Both the position numbers and the translations under genes were made by a program. A stretch of DNA of 64,000 bases, from NCBI GenBank assembly GCA_964449845.1, contig CAYVES010000001.1, forward strand, positions 3,612-67,611, in the 5' to 3' direction. Shown here piece by piece: positions 9,080-18,600 of this stretch. Every line of letters starts with the position of its first letter. Within the stretch, counting starts at the first letter, position 1. Under the pieces are notes generated by a model that was not told the origin of the DNA, made no database searches, and saw only the letters and a program-made list of their open reading frames with translations. The stretch is from SOKG01 sp964449845 (lineage in GTDB: Bacteria; Chloroflexota; Dehalococcoidia; SZUA-161).

Positions 9080-10435
9080 TTGGCGAAAGACCGCTCTGTG
9101 GTTGAAACGATGCTGAATAACACCGCGCGCGACACTGTCGGTAGAGTGTGGGAACTGTATGCCCGCTTCTACGATTCACTGCCGAGGTACTACGGGCCTT
9201 ACCAGAGGCTGCTGCTGGATGTGGCAAGAGCTGTTGGCGACAGTACGCCTGGAGGCGGCAGGATACTCGATGCGGGCTGCGGTACCGGAAGCTACTCGAT
9301 AGAGCTGGGGCAGAGAGGGTATATCGTTGATGGTGTAGACTCCTCTCAGGCGATGTTGCACAGGGCTAGACTGAAGAAGAACAACGCGAGGCTGCAAAAC
9401 GTTGAGTTCAAGGAGTGGGACATAGAGAAGGGGCTCACCATCTATCCTGATAACACTTTCGATTGCGTTCTCTCTGTTCACGTTCTCTTCGCTTTGAGAG
9501 AACCTGAGAATGCTATCAGTGAGTACTTCAGGGTGCTCAGGCCCTCCGGGCGGTTTATTTTGGCTGAGCCCCAACACCCGGTCAGGATAATCCCAATTCT
9601 GAAAGAAATCTATCGTGACGGCGGCCTATCCAATATCGGGAAACTTCTCGTTACTCAGTTCGGTGTAGGGGTCTGCAATTTGCTCCTAGCCAAAAGCCTG
9701 AAGGAGCATGGCCATCATCGCTGGAATGAGGAGGATTTGAGGAGCAAACTTGAGGGCTTCTGCTTCAGAGTAGGCAGTATGGTACCTGCTTATGCCGCAA
9801 ATTCGGACTTGCTAGCCACAGCCATCAAACCCAAATGCTACTTCGAAACGAACGGTTATAGGTTTCTGATTGCGGAAACCCGGGAAGACCTTGAGAAGGT
9901 CTGGAAGTTGAGATATCAGGTATACTGCGTCGAAATGGGTTATGAGCCTGAGAACCGGAGTGGGCTCGAAAGAGACGTATACGACGACCACGCAGCAAAC
10001 TTCTTGGCCCTGGACGAACATAACACACCGGTTGCCACAATGCGAATGGTTGCCGACAATCCAAGCGGTTTTCCGATGGATTCAGATTTTCCGCTGACTG
10101 AGTACGTTAGGGCCAACGGCATATCAAGAGCTGTCGAAGGAGGAAGATTCGCCATCAGTAAGGACCTGGCTCGGGAAGCCCGCCATCTGGTCGCGTTTGG
10201 TTTGTTCAAGATTCTCTACGACTACTGCAACGATACAGGAATAGATGACATATTCACTGTAACACAGCCCAAGATTGTCCAGAAGTACGGGATGCCCGGG
10301 GTTAGGCCAATAGGAGAACCCTTTGAGTATTCAAAGCCCTTGTGTGGTGGATTGTGGGTGCCGGTGCACTGTAACATCAGCCAAGCCTATGACAACTACT
10401 TGAAAGCTCCGATGGCTCGCACTGGAACGCGGTAA
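9080..10435 (+). CDS. SAM methyltransferase fused to autoinducer-synthase-like acyltransferase
   Basis: 451 residues with two domains. The N-terminal half (about 1-235) is a class I SAM methyltransferase: ILDAGCGTGSYSIELGQRG is motif I, GVDSSQAML motif II and FDCVLSVHVLFAL motif IV. The C-terminal half (about 250-440) is a GNAT-fold acyltransferase like LuxI-type or exosortase-associated N-acyl synthases: ETREDLEKVWKLRYQVYCVE, a run of D/N before AATMRMV-like VATMRMVADN, then EGGRFAISKDL, which matches the E-x-x-R-F pattern of acyl-homoserine-lactone synthases. Start: TTG at 9080 with AGGAG five bases before it. A single polypeptide could make and methylate an N-acyl signal or lipid; that is inference. 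It stands alone, followed by 1 kb of nearly empty DNA and then a c-di-GMP enzyme. Confidence 0.8.
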   Translation: MAKDRSVVETMLNNTARDTVGRVWELYARFYDSLPRYYGPYQRLLLDVARAVGDSTPGGGRILDAGCGTGSYSIELGQRGYIVDGVDSSQAMLHRARLKKNNARLQNVEFKEWDIEKGLTIYPDNTFDCVLSVHVLFALREPENAISEYFRVLRPSGRFILAEPQHPVRIIPILKEIYRDGGLSNIGKLLVTQFGVGVCNLLLAKSLKEHGHHRWNEEDLRSKLEGFCFRVGSMVPAYAANSDLLATAIKPKCYFETNGYRFLIAETREDLEKVWKLRYQVYCVEMGYEPENRSGLERDVYDDHAANFLALDEHNTPVATMRMVADNPSGFPMDSDFPLTEYVRANGISRAVEGGRFAISKDLAREARHLVAFGLFKILYDYCNDTGIDDIFTVTQPKIVQKYGMPGVRPIGEPFEYSKPLCGGLWVPVHCNISQAYDNYLKAPMARTGTR

Positions 10436-10511
10436 TATGCTTGTCGGGGGCGTCGGCCGGGCATCGTTCCCGGCTGGAAATCCGCTGCTCTGTCCATGAA
10501 GGGGCGGTTCT

Positions 10512-10733
10512 CTATTTATGCATGTAATCCGCCAGGAGGCATGCTAGAAAGTCCACACGGTCGCGCATATCGTCATCAACCTCAGGCTTGGGGTCCTCCG
10601 CAGCGTCTACGGTGCCATTTGGGTAGCCGGTATATTCCTCTGGTTTGACAATCTGAGGGTGCATGCCTTCTTTGTCCAGGCTTCTACTGGATGTGCTGAG
10701 TTTCGGTGTCGGTGTTTCCCTTTCCCTTCTCAT
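10512..10733 (-). CDS. Possible small acidic protein
   Basis: 73 codons. The C-terminal half (EVDDDMRDRVDFLACLLADY) looks protein-like and could form an amphipathic helix. The N-terminal half is Thr/Ser/Pro-rich and less convincing. There is no good ribosome site before the ATG, and no family is recognised. It may be spurious. Confidence 0.25.
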   Translation of the reverse strand: MRRERETPTPKLSTSSRSLDKEGMHPQIVKPEEYTGYPNGTVDAAEDPKPEVDDDMRDRVDFLACLLADYMHK

Positions 10734-10739
10734 TGTGCT

Positions 10740-11355
10740 AACACAGTCTTTCTAGGCTCTACTTCCTAATTTTGGCAAATCCCGATCCCCTTGGCAATGA
10801 GGCGATGGTACCGGGCTGTATAGTAATTTGGTACCCAAACCGGCGCGACCGACATCTCTAGCGTGTGCTCATCAACGAACTACTCGTCTCAAGAATAGCG
10901 CCAAAACGCTCTCTCAGGAAATCCTGCCTAACATCAGCTAACGGCATTGGCGTCTATCCAGCCTTCTACATGGAATCGGCGATCTTCCGCCTATATGTTG
11001 AAGCAGCAGGCAGCCGGCGCTGATCCGACCCACTTGAAGCCGCCTCATACTAGGCCTGTGAGGCTTCATCATGCTTGTTGCTGCGCATGTCCCAACGATT
11101 GGCAGGATAACCTGCCGGAGTAATGCCATAGGATGGTGACAAGATTTGCCGCTTGTTCCCGTCTCCAGGCGTGAGCTCGATTCGCTATGACGGTTCGTCA
11201 TCGGCTCTGGAGGTGATCAGTTCTGACTGGTTTGGTAGAGTTGGGTCAAGCTTTGTGCGGTCGACGGTACTGCAGTGACCGTCGCTAAGGCGTGATGTAC
11301 TTGCTTGAGGTTTCGCAAACTCAAAAGTACGTCTACCAGTGTTACCTTTGTAGGA
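10740..11355. other. Long intergenic region
   Basis: More than 600 bases with only short, poor open frames on the minus strand. No tRNA-like fold, repeat of the window's families, or terminator stands out. It could be the remains of a lost gene. Confidence 0.4.
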
Positions 11356-11383
11356 TTGACCAGGCTCGCTTTGGTTGGATAAT
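11356..11383 (+). promoter_or_regulatory. Probable promoter of the c-di-GMP enzyme gene
   Basis: TTGACC (11356-11361), a 16-base spacer, then GATAAT (11378-11383). The start codon at 11434 lies about 45 bases beyond the expected transcription start. Confidence 0.45.
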
Positions 11384-11433
11384 GGTTGTAGAGCACTGGG
11401 TGCTAAGTCTACAAGGGGGCGCATTGCAATAAG

Positions 11434-13962
11434 ATGAGTTCATATTCTGTGATGCTATTGATTACCCTCATCATCGAGTCCACTTTGCTGGTGGGCCTTC
11501 TGCGTGATACGCGCACGAGAGTCCGTCAACACTTCACGGTGTATGTGGTCTTTGCCATGGCATGGAGTTTGAGCGCGTTGCTACTTCCCCTCGATTTCTT
11601 GGGGCTTACTCGCCTATGGGCCGGTTTGCTGGTTGTGAGTGGTCTATGTGTGGTAGTCGCCTATTATCACTTTGTCTGCTTCTTTGTCCACAAAACCGCT
11701 GATATAGCGGTAAAGCTCGGGTATGGGGCTGTGGTGTTCATCTTGATGCCGCTGGCAGCTCTGGGCTATATCCCTGACAGCGTTTCTGTATCAAATGGAA
11801 CGCTCAATATCGAATATGGCCCATTCCTACATCTGCTCACTGTCATAGGTGCTCCCTTTATTGTATTGTCAGTATTCCTTCTGGTGCGCAGGTATCGGTC
11901 TTTGAAAGACCCTCAGAGCCGGAATAGAGTTACCTATCTATTGGTCGGCCTCGGGATGCTGACGGGCTTTTCTATCAGAATGGCCATCCCACCCTTCCCC
12001 CAATTCCCTTTCGAGCACATTGGACATCTGGGCAATGCGCTGGTGATCAGTTATGCCATCATGAGATACAGGCTATTCGACATCAAGCTGGTCATAAGAA
12101 AAGGACTTGCATACTCGTTGATAAGCATTCTTGTCACCGCTCTATTTCTGCTTATGCTCTTGGGTTTGCACCACTTCCTCCAGGGTTGGACCACGTCCGC
12201 CAGCCTGGCAGCTATTTTCGTGATGGCGCTCTTAATGGCCTGGCTATTTAACCCGCTGAGGATGTTCGTTCAGAAAGGTGTGGACAGGCTCTTCTACAGG
12301 GAGACCTATGAGTATCGGCAGATGGTGCTCGGTTTCGCTCAGAGAATGAGCAATGTTATCGATCTGGACGAGTTGGCAGAGGCAATGTTGAAACCGATAG
12401 CAAGGGCGGTGAATGCCACCCAGGCGAGCCTTTTGCTCCGCGGCGGTGGTGATTTCAACTCACAGTACGCGGAGCGGCTGGTTGAGGGGGAGGCAGCGAT
12501 ACCGATAAAGCTGAGCACGGAAAGCCCGGTTGTGAGCTGGCTTTCCCGTAACGATAAGCCTCTCTCTCGAGAGCTCATAGATGTAGCGCCGGAGTTTAAA
12601 GGGTTGTGGGAGGTGGAAGGGAATATGATCGAAGGCGTGGAAATGGAGTTGCTTGTGCCGATGAAGAGCAAAGGCAAGCTGGTCGGGATTCTGGCGCTGA
12701 GCAAAAAGGAGTCAGGCGGTTTGTACTCCAGCGATGACATAGAACTGGTGACGACGCTGATCCATGAAGCGGCGGTGGCTATAGAGAATGCTCAGCTTTA
12801 TGCTCAAGCCAGGGAGAGGGCTCATATCGATGAGTTGACCGGATTATATAATCATCGCTATTTTCACGAGCGCCTTGACGAGGAGATCTCCAGGTGTTCT
12901 CGCTTTGGTGACATATTCTCCCTGCTCTTTTTGGACATGGACCTTTTCAAGACGTATAACGATGTCTATGGTCATCTGGCGGGCGATGATATCCTCAGGA
13001 ACATAGGCCAGTACATAAGCGGCGCGATCAGAAGCATAGATATGGCTTTTCGCTATGGCGGAGATGAGTTTACCGTTATTCTGCCGCAGGCATCTCTTGA
13101 CGATGCCTACAATGTAGCGGAGAGGATACGCAAGAGGATAGAAGGCGAGCTGGACTCTAAAGCGGTTGCCCTGACTTGTAGCATGGGCGTAGCTTCGTGG
13201 CCCACTGATGGGGTTATGCGAGAGGAGCTTTTCCAGGCGGCGGATGCAGCCTTGTATCATAGCAAGCAAGCAGGCAGGAATCGAATATCCTTGGCCTCCG
13301 ATGTAACCCGTTCGCAGGCAGTTGGAATGGGGGTTAAGCCGGAGGGAGAGCCGGGGGTATTGAGCACGATATACGCCCTGGCAGCGACAGTTGATGCCAA
13401 GGACCATTATACCTACGGGCATTCGAAAAAGGTTAGCAAGTATGCGACGGAGATCGCCGAGGCGCTTGGCTATTCAGAAGAGCGGATAGCCACAATCCGA
13501 GCGGCCGCGTTGCTGCACGACATTGGCAAGATTGGAGTCTCTGATAGGGTGCTTCTGAAGACGAACGCTTTGAGTGCCGATGACTGGGAGTCGATACGTG
13601 CGCATCCCAAGCTGGGGATAGCGATACTGAAGCACGTCGGGGGCTTGAGTGGGTGTCTGGCTGCCATCCAATATCATCATGAACGCTGGGATGGCGGTGG
13701 CTATCCGGCAGGGCTGAAAGGTGAGAATATTCCCCTCGACGCTCGAATTCTGGCTGTAGCCGATGCATATGATGCTATGACATCATTACGTCCTTACCGT
13801 GAGGGCAAATTCACTCCTGAGCAGGCTATGGAAGAAATAGAGCGCTGCTCTGGCACTCAATTCGATCCCGACATTGTAAAGGCCTTCGTTGCCCGAAAGC
13901 GAGGCCAGCTGTCGAAGGAGAGCACCAGCCCAAGCAGAGTGGAAACTCACAGAGTGGGGTGA
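11434..13962 (+). CDS. Membrane c-di-GMP enzyme: 7TM-GAF-GGDEF-HD-GYP
   Basis: 842 residues. Residues 1-270 are membrane helices of the histidine-kinase 7TM type. A GAF-like sensor follows (about 300-455). Then a GGDEF domain has the intact active-site loop RYGGDEF near residue 541, so cyclase activity is expected. The last domain is an HD-GYP phosphodiesterase with HDIGKIG near 695, HHERWDGGGYP near 748 and the metal-binding pattern DARILAVADAYDAM. Both synthesis and breakdown of c-di-GMP may therefore sit in one protein and be switched by the GAF and membrane parts. It ends four bases before pilT. c-di-GMP control of type IV pili is well established elsewhere, so a role in steering the pilus genes that follow is likely. 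Confidence 0.93.
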   Translation: MSSYSVMLLITLIIESTLLVGLLRDTRTRVRQHFTVYVVFAMAWSLSALLLPLDFLGLTRLWAGLLVVSGLCVVVAYYHFVCFFVHKTADIAVKLGYGAVVFILMPLAALGYIPDSVSVSNGTLNIEYGPFLHLLTVIGAPFIVLSVFLLVRRYRSLKDPQSRNRVTYLLVGLGMLTGFSIRMAIPPFPQFPFEHIGHLGNALVISYAIMRYRLFDIKLVIRKGLAYSLISILVTALFLLMLLGLHHFLQGWTTSASLAAIFVMALLMAWLFNPLRMFVQKGVDRLFYRETYEYRQMVLGFAQRMSNVIDLDELAEAMLKPIARAVNATQASLLLRGGGDFNSQYAERLVEGEAAIPIKLSTESPVVSWLSRNDKPLSRELIDVAPEFKGLWEVEGNMIEGVEMELLVPMKSKGKLVGILALSKKESGGLYSSDDIELVTTLIHEAAVAIENAQLYAQARERAHIDELTGLYNHRYFHERLDEEISRCSRFGDIFSLLFLDMDLFKTYNDVYGHLAGDDILRNIGQYISGAIRSIDMAFRYGGDEFTVILPQASLDDAYNVAERIRKRIEGELDSKAVALTCSMGVASWPTDGVMREELFQAADAALYHSKQAGRNRISLASDVTRSQAVGMGVKPEGEPGVLSTIYALAATVDAKDHYTYGHSKKVSKYATEIAEALGYSEERIATIRAAALLHDIGKIGVSDRVLLKTNALSADDWESIRAHPKLGIAILKHVGGLSGCLAAIQYHHERWDGGGYPAGLKGENIPLDARILAVADAYDAMTSLRPYREGKFTPEQAMEEIERCSGTQFDPDIVKAFVARKRGQLSKESTSPSRVETHRVG

Positions 13963-13966
13963 TCAA

Positions 13967-15082
13967 TTGGACATCGATGAGCTTCTTAGAGTAGCTATGC
14001 ACTGGGGGGCCTCTGACGTTCACCTTGTAGTGCCAGCTTGTCCTGTGCTCCGCCTCTACCATGAGCTCGTGCCTATGGGAGACGAACCGCTGTCCCCTTT
14101 GGCAATCAAGGAAGCATTTGAGTCTATTACATTGGAGAAGCAGCGGGAGGTTTTCTATAGGGAGTTGGAGCTTGACTTTGCCTATAGCATCTCCGGGGTG
14201 GGCCGTTTCAGGGTCAATGCATCTATGCAGCGCGGTAGTGTCGCACTTGCCGTCCGTTGTCTGCCGGTTAGTGTTCCTACTATTGATGAGTTGCTCCTTC
14301 CTGACATCTGTAAGACCTTGATCCTTAGGCGAAAGGGGCTGATTCTGGTTACTGGCCCCACAAGCAGCGGCAAGTCAACCACTCAGGCTGCGATGATCAA
14401 TTACCTTAATGAAAAGATGAGCAGAAAGGTTGTCACAGTTGAGGATCCCATTGAATATCTGCACAGTAATAAGAAGTGTCTCATAGTTCAGCGAGACCTA
14501 GGGGACGATACTACATCATTTGCCTCGGCGATGAGGCATGCGCTGCGGCAGAATGCCGATGTAATCCTCGTTGGAGAGATGCGTGATGTCGCTACCACGG
14601 CTGCAGCCATAAATGCCGCTGAAACGGGCCACCTGGTGCTGGCCACAGCACATACCCTGGGTGCTGCTGATGTTATTGATCGCCTCATTGCCGAGTTCCC
14701 TCCTTCGCAGCACGAGCAGGTTAGGGTACAGTTGGCATTGGTGCTAGAGGCGGTACTGTCTCAGGTTCTGGTGCCGCGTGCTGACGGTAAGGGGAGGGTT
14801 CCGATAGTCGAGATAATGTTGGCCAACTATGCAATTCGGAATCTCATTCGGGAGAAGAAAGTTCACCAGATTGCCACGGTGATTGAGACCAGCAGTCAAC
14901 ATGGCATGCAGACGCTTGACCAAGCTCTTGAAGATGCGGTAAGAAGCAATATTATCAGCGTCGAGGAGGCTGTGCTCCGGGCACAAAGGCCGGAGGAGAT
15001 GGAGAAGGACCTGGGTCTCTACCTTTCCCGCCGACGGCAAAAGGCGGAACCTGCGGGAAAGGCCGCCAGCTCCTTCTCTTAA
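13967..15082 (+). CDS. pilT: Type IV pilus retraction ATPase
   Basis: 371 residues, normal PilT length. The start MDIDELLRVAMHWGASDVHL is typical. The Walker A motif GPTSSGKST lies near residue 130, ILVGEMRD (Walker B) near 198, and the His box AETGHLVLATAHT follows. These hexameric ATPases sit on the cytoplasmic face of the pilus base and drive pilus disassembly. I choose the TTG at 13967, because GGGGTGAT precedes it and the preceding gene stops four bases upstream; a longer frame from 13889 lies inside that gene and adds no conserved residues. It opens the pilus cluster. It could alternatively act as an extension motor, but the separate PilB at 15351 argues for PilT. Confidence 0.93.
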   Translation: MDIDELLRVAMHWGASDVHLVVPACPVLRLYHELVPMGDEPLSPLAIKEAFESITLEKQREVFYRELELDFAYSISGVGRFRVNASMQRGSVALAVRCLPVSVPTIDELLLPDICKTLILRRKGLILVTGPTSSGKSTTQAAMINYLNEKMSRKVVTVEDPIEYLHSNKKCLIVQRDLGDDTTSFASAMRHALRQNADVILVGEMRDVATTAAAINAAETGHLVLATAHTLGAADVIDRLIAEFPPSQHEQVRVQLALVLEAVLSQVLVPRADGKGRVPIVEIMLANYAIRNLIREKKVHQIATVIETSSQHGMQTLDQALEDAVRSNIISVEEAVLRAQRPEEMEKDLGLYLSRRRQKAEPAGKAASSFS

Positions 15083-15350
15083 CTAGGTATGATACTTTTG
15101 GGGAGCGCTCAGCAATGCTCCCAGTTTGTTGGCAATAGGATAGGGACTGGCGCTTGTTCTTCTTTTCGGCCTTACCGGGGCATAAGTCGATTGACCGGCG
15201 GAGCGTTATCTGTGCTGGTATATCGAAGTTTTAGGTCATCGGGGTGGGGGTGGGAAAAGAAGCATTGGTGAACGTCTTTTGTGATATGACGGTTGGCCAG
15301 CATTGAGGCATATTTGTGCCAGGATTGGATGTACTGTAGGAGAAAGGGAG
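15083..15350. other. Gap between pilT and pilB
   Basis: A 268-base gap inside the pilus cluster. I see no gene and no hairpin strong enough to call a terminator. A ribosome site AGGAGAAAGGGAG sits directly before pilB. Confidence 0.4.
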
Positions 15351-17057
15351 ATGGCAGATTGGGATTCCTCACAGGGGAGCAGGGAGCTGGGCATGGCGCT
15401 GGTGAAAGGGTCTTTCATCAGCGAGTCGGATCTAAAAGCTGCCGAGGAGATTGCTGCTCAAACTGACAAAAAGTTGAGCGAGGTGCTCGTGGAGCAGGAG
15501 CTGGTAGACTCCGAGGTGTTGGGCTCTGTTCTCAGCTTGAAATATGGTGTACCCGTGGTTAACCTGGCTCGGTTGGAGTTCCAGCCTGAAGCTATAGCCT
15601 TGGTGTCTGAGCAAGTGGCCAGGGAGCATCACATCCTACCGATTTCAGTAGATGATGATACTTTGACCATAGCTACCAATGAACCGAGTGATTTTCGCAC
15701 TGTGAATAGCATCTCTGCTTTGACCCGAAAAAGGATCGAGACCGTTATTCCCGTTGGCATGAGTCTCGACGAAGCCATAGACAGCAACTACAGGCTGACT
15801 GCGCGGATTCAGCAGCAAGTCAGCCAGATAGCAGGGCTCAACCTAGATTTGGAGGCAGAGGGAGCAGAAGTCTCAGAGATCGATGCGCTCAGGCAAGCTC
15901 CTATTGTGCAAGCAGTAGACATGATGCTTACGCAGGCAGTACGGGATCGAGCCTCGGATATTCACATTGAGCCGCAACAGGATTGTCTTGTTGTGCGAAA
16001 TAGGATCGATGGGGTGCTGCATGAAGCGGTCCGTCTGCCGCTGGGGGTTCACACTGCCATCCTGACCAGGATTAAGGTGATGGCTAACCTGAATATTGCT
16101 GAGCGGCGCCGTCCCCAGGATGGCCAGTTCAGCGCCAGTGTAGCCAATAAGAAGGTTGATTTTCGGGTAGGCACCGTTGAGGGGGGGCATGGGGAGATGG
16201 CGGTGCTGAGGGTTTTGGACAAGTCTATGCTGCTGATAAAACTGCCAGACTTGGGGATGAGCCCCTCGGTTATGCAGCCATTTGAGAAGCTATTGGGGTC
16301 GCCGTTCGGAATGATTCTGGTGAATGGCCCCACAGGATCAGGCAAGACTACCACCCTGTACGCCGCATTGCAGCGGCTTGATGCTAAGCAGCGTAACATA
16401 ACGACCATTGAAGACCCAATCGAGTATGGCTTCAAGGGTATTAACCAGATTCAGGTGAATCGGCTGGCTGGTATCACCTTCCCCGTGGGGTTGCGGGCAA
16501 TCATGCGCCTCGACCCTGATATTATCCTCGTAGGTGAGATAAGGGATGCTGAGACCGCTGCTACCGCGGTTCAGGCAGCAATCACAGGACACCTGGTGCT
16601 TAGTTCAATCCATGCTAACGACGCTGTGAGCGCCATGATCCGCTTGATTGATATGGGTGTAGAGCCTTTCCTGGTTACCTCGGCAGTGATTGGTAGCCTT
16701 TCCCAGCGGTTGGTGAGGCGGGTCTGCCCTTATTGCCGCCAGACGGCTGAAGTTCCCCCCTCAGAAGCTGCAGCATACGAGGCGGAGATGGGTGACACAG
16801 CGGACAAATTCTCGGTCGGCCGAGGGTGTAACTTCTGCTCACGCAGCGGTTTCCTGGGTCGAGTGGGGGTGTACGAATTACTCGTCCTTAGCGATGAAAT
16901 GAGAAAAATGGTAATGAGGAGTGCGTCTGCCGGTGAGCTGAAAGAAGAGGCGATTAGACAGGGCATGGTCTCCATGCGTCGTGATGGAATGCAGAAGGTC
17001 AAGGACGGGATGACCACTCCTGGAGAGATATTGCGCAATGTGTTTACCATCCTATGA
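15351..17057 (+). CDS. pilB: Type IV pilus assembly ATPase
   Basis: 568 residues. A GspE/MshE N-terminal domain (about 10-150) contains LGMALVKGSFISESDL. The ATPase part has Walker A GPTGSGKTTTLYAAL near residue 325, Walker B ILVGEIRDAETA near 390 and the His box GHLVLSSIHANDAVSAMIRL. A zinc-binding four-Cys site is present (CPYC near 458 and CNFC near 493), as in PilB and GspE. It powers pilin polymerisation at the inner face of the membrane. MshE-type N-terminal domains can bind c-di-GMP, which would fit the cyclase/phosphodiesterase two genes upstream, but I cannot confirm the binding residues by eye. Start ATG at 15351 after AGGAGAAAGGGAG. Confidence 0.94.
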   Translation: MADWDSSQGSRELGMALVKGSFISESDLKAAEEIAAQTDKKLSEVLVEQELVDSEVLGSVLSLKYGVPVVNLARLEFQPEAIALVSEQVAREHHILPISVDDDTLTIATNEPSDFRTVNSISALTRKRIETVIPVGMSLDEAIDSNYRLTARIQQQVSQIAGLNLDLEAEGAEVSEIDALRQAPIVQAVDMMLTQAVRDRASDIHIEPQQDCLVVRNRIDGVLHEAVRLPLGVHTAILTRIKVMANLNIAERRRPQDGQFSASVANKKVDFRVGTVEGGHGEMAVLRVLDKSMLLIKLPDLGMSPSVMQPFEKLLGSPFGMILVNGPTGSGKTTTLYAALQRLDAKQRNITTIEDPIEYGFKGINQIQVNRLAGITFPVGLRAIMRLDPDIILVGEIRDAETAATAVQAAITGHLVLSSIHANDAVSAMIRLIDMGVEPFLVTSAVIGSLSQRLVRRVCPYCRQTAEVPPSEAAAYEAEMGDTADKFSVGRGCNFCSRSGFLGRVGVYELLVLSDEMRKMVMRSASAGELKEEAIRQGMVSMRRDGMQKVKDGMTTPGEILRNVFTIL

Positions 17058-17143
17058 TTGCCTCCAATTCCCGAAAGCTGCGCTCTTCGGCAGTGGCGTT
17101 ACCATATTAACGTAATTGACGTAACCGTTCACCCTGGTGTCAT

Positions 17144-17243
17144 NNNNNNNNNNNNNNNNNNNNNNNNNNNNNNNNNNNNNNNNNNNNNNNNNNNNNNNNN
17201 NNNNNNNNNNNNNNNNNNNNNNNNNNNNNNNNNNNNNNNNNNN
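17144..17243. other. Assembly gap (100 N) between pilB and pilC
   Basis: A run of 100 N in the pilB-pilC intergenic region. The true size is unknown; a small gene or repeat could be hidden here. Confidence 0.9.
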
Positions 17244-17292
17244 TATAGGGAGTGGGTGAACGCTCACAACTGAGCTAAGCTGTTATGCCCGA

Positions 17293-17358
17293 AGTACTCC
17301 CGAAGTACTAAAGTACTCCTGGAGTACTATGGACATCTAGTAGTATGTCACATAGTAT
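17293..17358 (+). promoter_or_regulatory. pilC promoter with four AGTACT palindromes
   Basis: AGTACT occurs at 17293, 17304, 17312 and 17323, with start-to-start spacings of 11, 8 and 11 bases. The last copy runs into TGGACA (17330-17335), a good -35 box, followed after 17 bases by TAGTAT (17353-17358). The layout looks like an operator array upstream of, and touching, the -35 box. Confidence 0.5.
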
Positions 17359-17379
17359 AAACCTGAAGGGGGTGTGGCA

Positions 17380-18588
17380 ATGGAGTTCGAATACAGTGCC
17401 TCTGCAGCCGATGGAAGCCCAGTGAGTGGGGTCTTGGTCGCTGACTCGGAGGCCAATGCGGAGCAGATACTGTGGGACTCTGGACTTGTAATCATCGAGC
17501 TGAAGAAGCAGCTTAAGTTGCCTGCGCTACACGAGGCATTGCCCTCACTTTTCGGGGTGAAGCGGCGCGATGTAATACAGTTCAGCAGAAACATGGCTAG
17601 CCTCCTTGAGGCCGGTATACCGATCTTGCGAGCCTTGACGATACAAACTCGCTTTGGAAAACGAGCTTTCAGAGCTGTGCTGAAGGAAGTGATAACTGAT
17701 CTTGAAAAGGGGAGCCGCCTCTCAGAGGCCTGCGCCAAGCATGCTTCTGTTTTCCCCCCGTTTTATGTCTACCTGCTGAGGACCGGTGAGGAGGTGGGTA
17801 ACCTCTCCCAGGTATTGAAGGATACAGCCCTGCACATGGAGAGGGACGAGGCGACGGCGTCCAAGGTGAAGCGCAGCATGGCGTACCCAGCGTTTGTTCT
17901 GCTGCTTGCAGTTGGCGCTATAGTTGTGATGATGGCGAAGGTGGTTCCTGCGATAACAGCTATGTTCAACGAATTCGGCAGTGACTTGCCGCCGATGACC
18001 CGCGGGCTGATAGCGGTGAGCGACTTCTTCCAGGCCGGTTTCTTGTACATGGTCTTAGGCGTGGCGGTGATAGGTATCGGAGGATACTTCTATGTCAGGA
18101 CGCCGGGAGGGAAGCGGAGGAAGGATGCCGTGATGCTGAGAATCCCCATAATAGGGCAGGTGGTACTTAAGGGGGGGTTATCCAGGTTCTGCCGCAATAT
18201 GAGCATGCTGGTGGGAGCCGGCGTATCGCTGTTTGATGCGCTGAAACTGACCTCGGAAACAACTGATAATAGTGTGATAGCTGAGTCTGTGAGTAGTGTT
18301 CGCTCCAGGGTGGGTGATGGCCAGCTGTTCTCCCAGGCAGTGGCTGTAGACGCCATTTTCCCGACGCTGATGCCAGAGATGATAGGGGTAGGTGAGGAGG
18401 CGGGGAGCCTGGAGGGGCAGTTGTCTAAGGTTTCCATTTTCTACGAGGAGGAGGCGGAGAGGGCCATCTCTCAGGTTACCGGGACGCTGACGCCGGCACT
18501 TACCGTCATCGTGGGACTGGTAATCGGTCTTATTGCGATAACGCTGTACAGCTCTATCTATTCGATGGTGGATGTGCTCCCAGAGTAG
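17380..18588 (+). CDS. pilC: Type IV pilus inner-membrane platform protein
   Basis: 402 residues with the two GspF/PilC units expected. The first (about 70-190) contains FSRNMASLLEAGIPILRALT. The second (about 270-395) contains FCRNMSMLVGAGVSLFDALK. Three membrane segments are visible: about 170-190, 222-242 and near the C-terminus (LTVIVGLVIGLIAITLYSSI). It anchors the pilus machine in the membrane and binds PilB. Start: ATG at 17380, with AAGGGGGT seven bases before it; a GTG six bases upstream overlaps that site. It is separated from pilB by an assembly gap and has its own predicted promoter. Confidence 0.93.
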   Translation: MEFEYSASAADGSPVSGVLVADSEANAEQILWDSGLVIIELKKQLKLPALHEALPSLFGVKRRDVIQFSRNMASLLEAGIPILRALTIQTRFGKRAFRAVLKEVITDLEKGSRLSEACAKHASVFPPFYVYLLRTGEEVGNLSQVLKDTALHMERDEATASKVKRSMAYPAFVLLLAVGAIVVMMAKVVPAITAMFNEFGSDLPPMTRGLIAVSDFFQAGFLYMVLGVAVIGIGGYFYVRTPGGKRRKDAVMLRIPIIGQVVLKGGLSRFCRNMSMLVGAGVSLFDALKLTSETTDNSVIAESVSSVRSRVGDGQLFSQAVAVDAIFPTLMPEMIGVGEEAGSLEGQLSKVSIFYEEEAERAISQVTGTLTPALTVIVGLVIGLIAITLYSSIYSMVDVLPE

Positions 18589-18600
18589 TGTTGAGCAGGA

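Noticed and set aside
10938..11424. Two minus-strand open frames in the region before the c-di-GMP enzyme.
   Set aside because: Low-quality translation, no ribosome site; the region looks non-coding.
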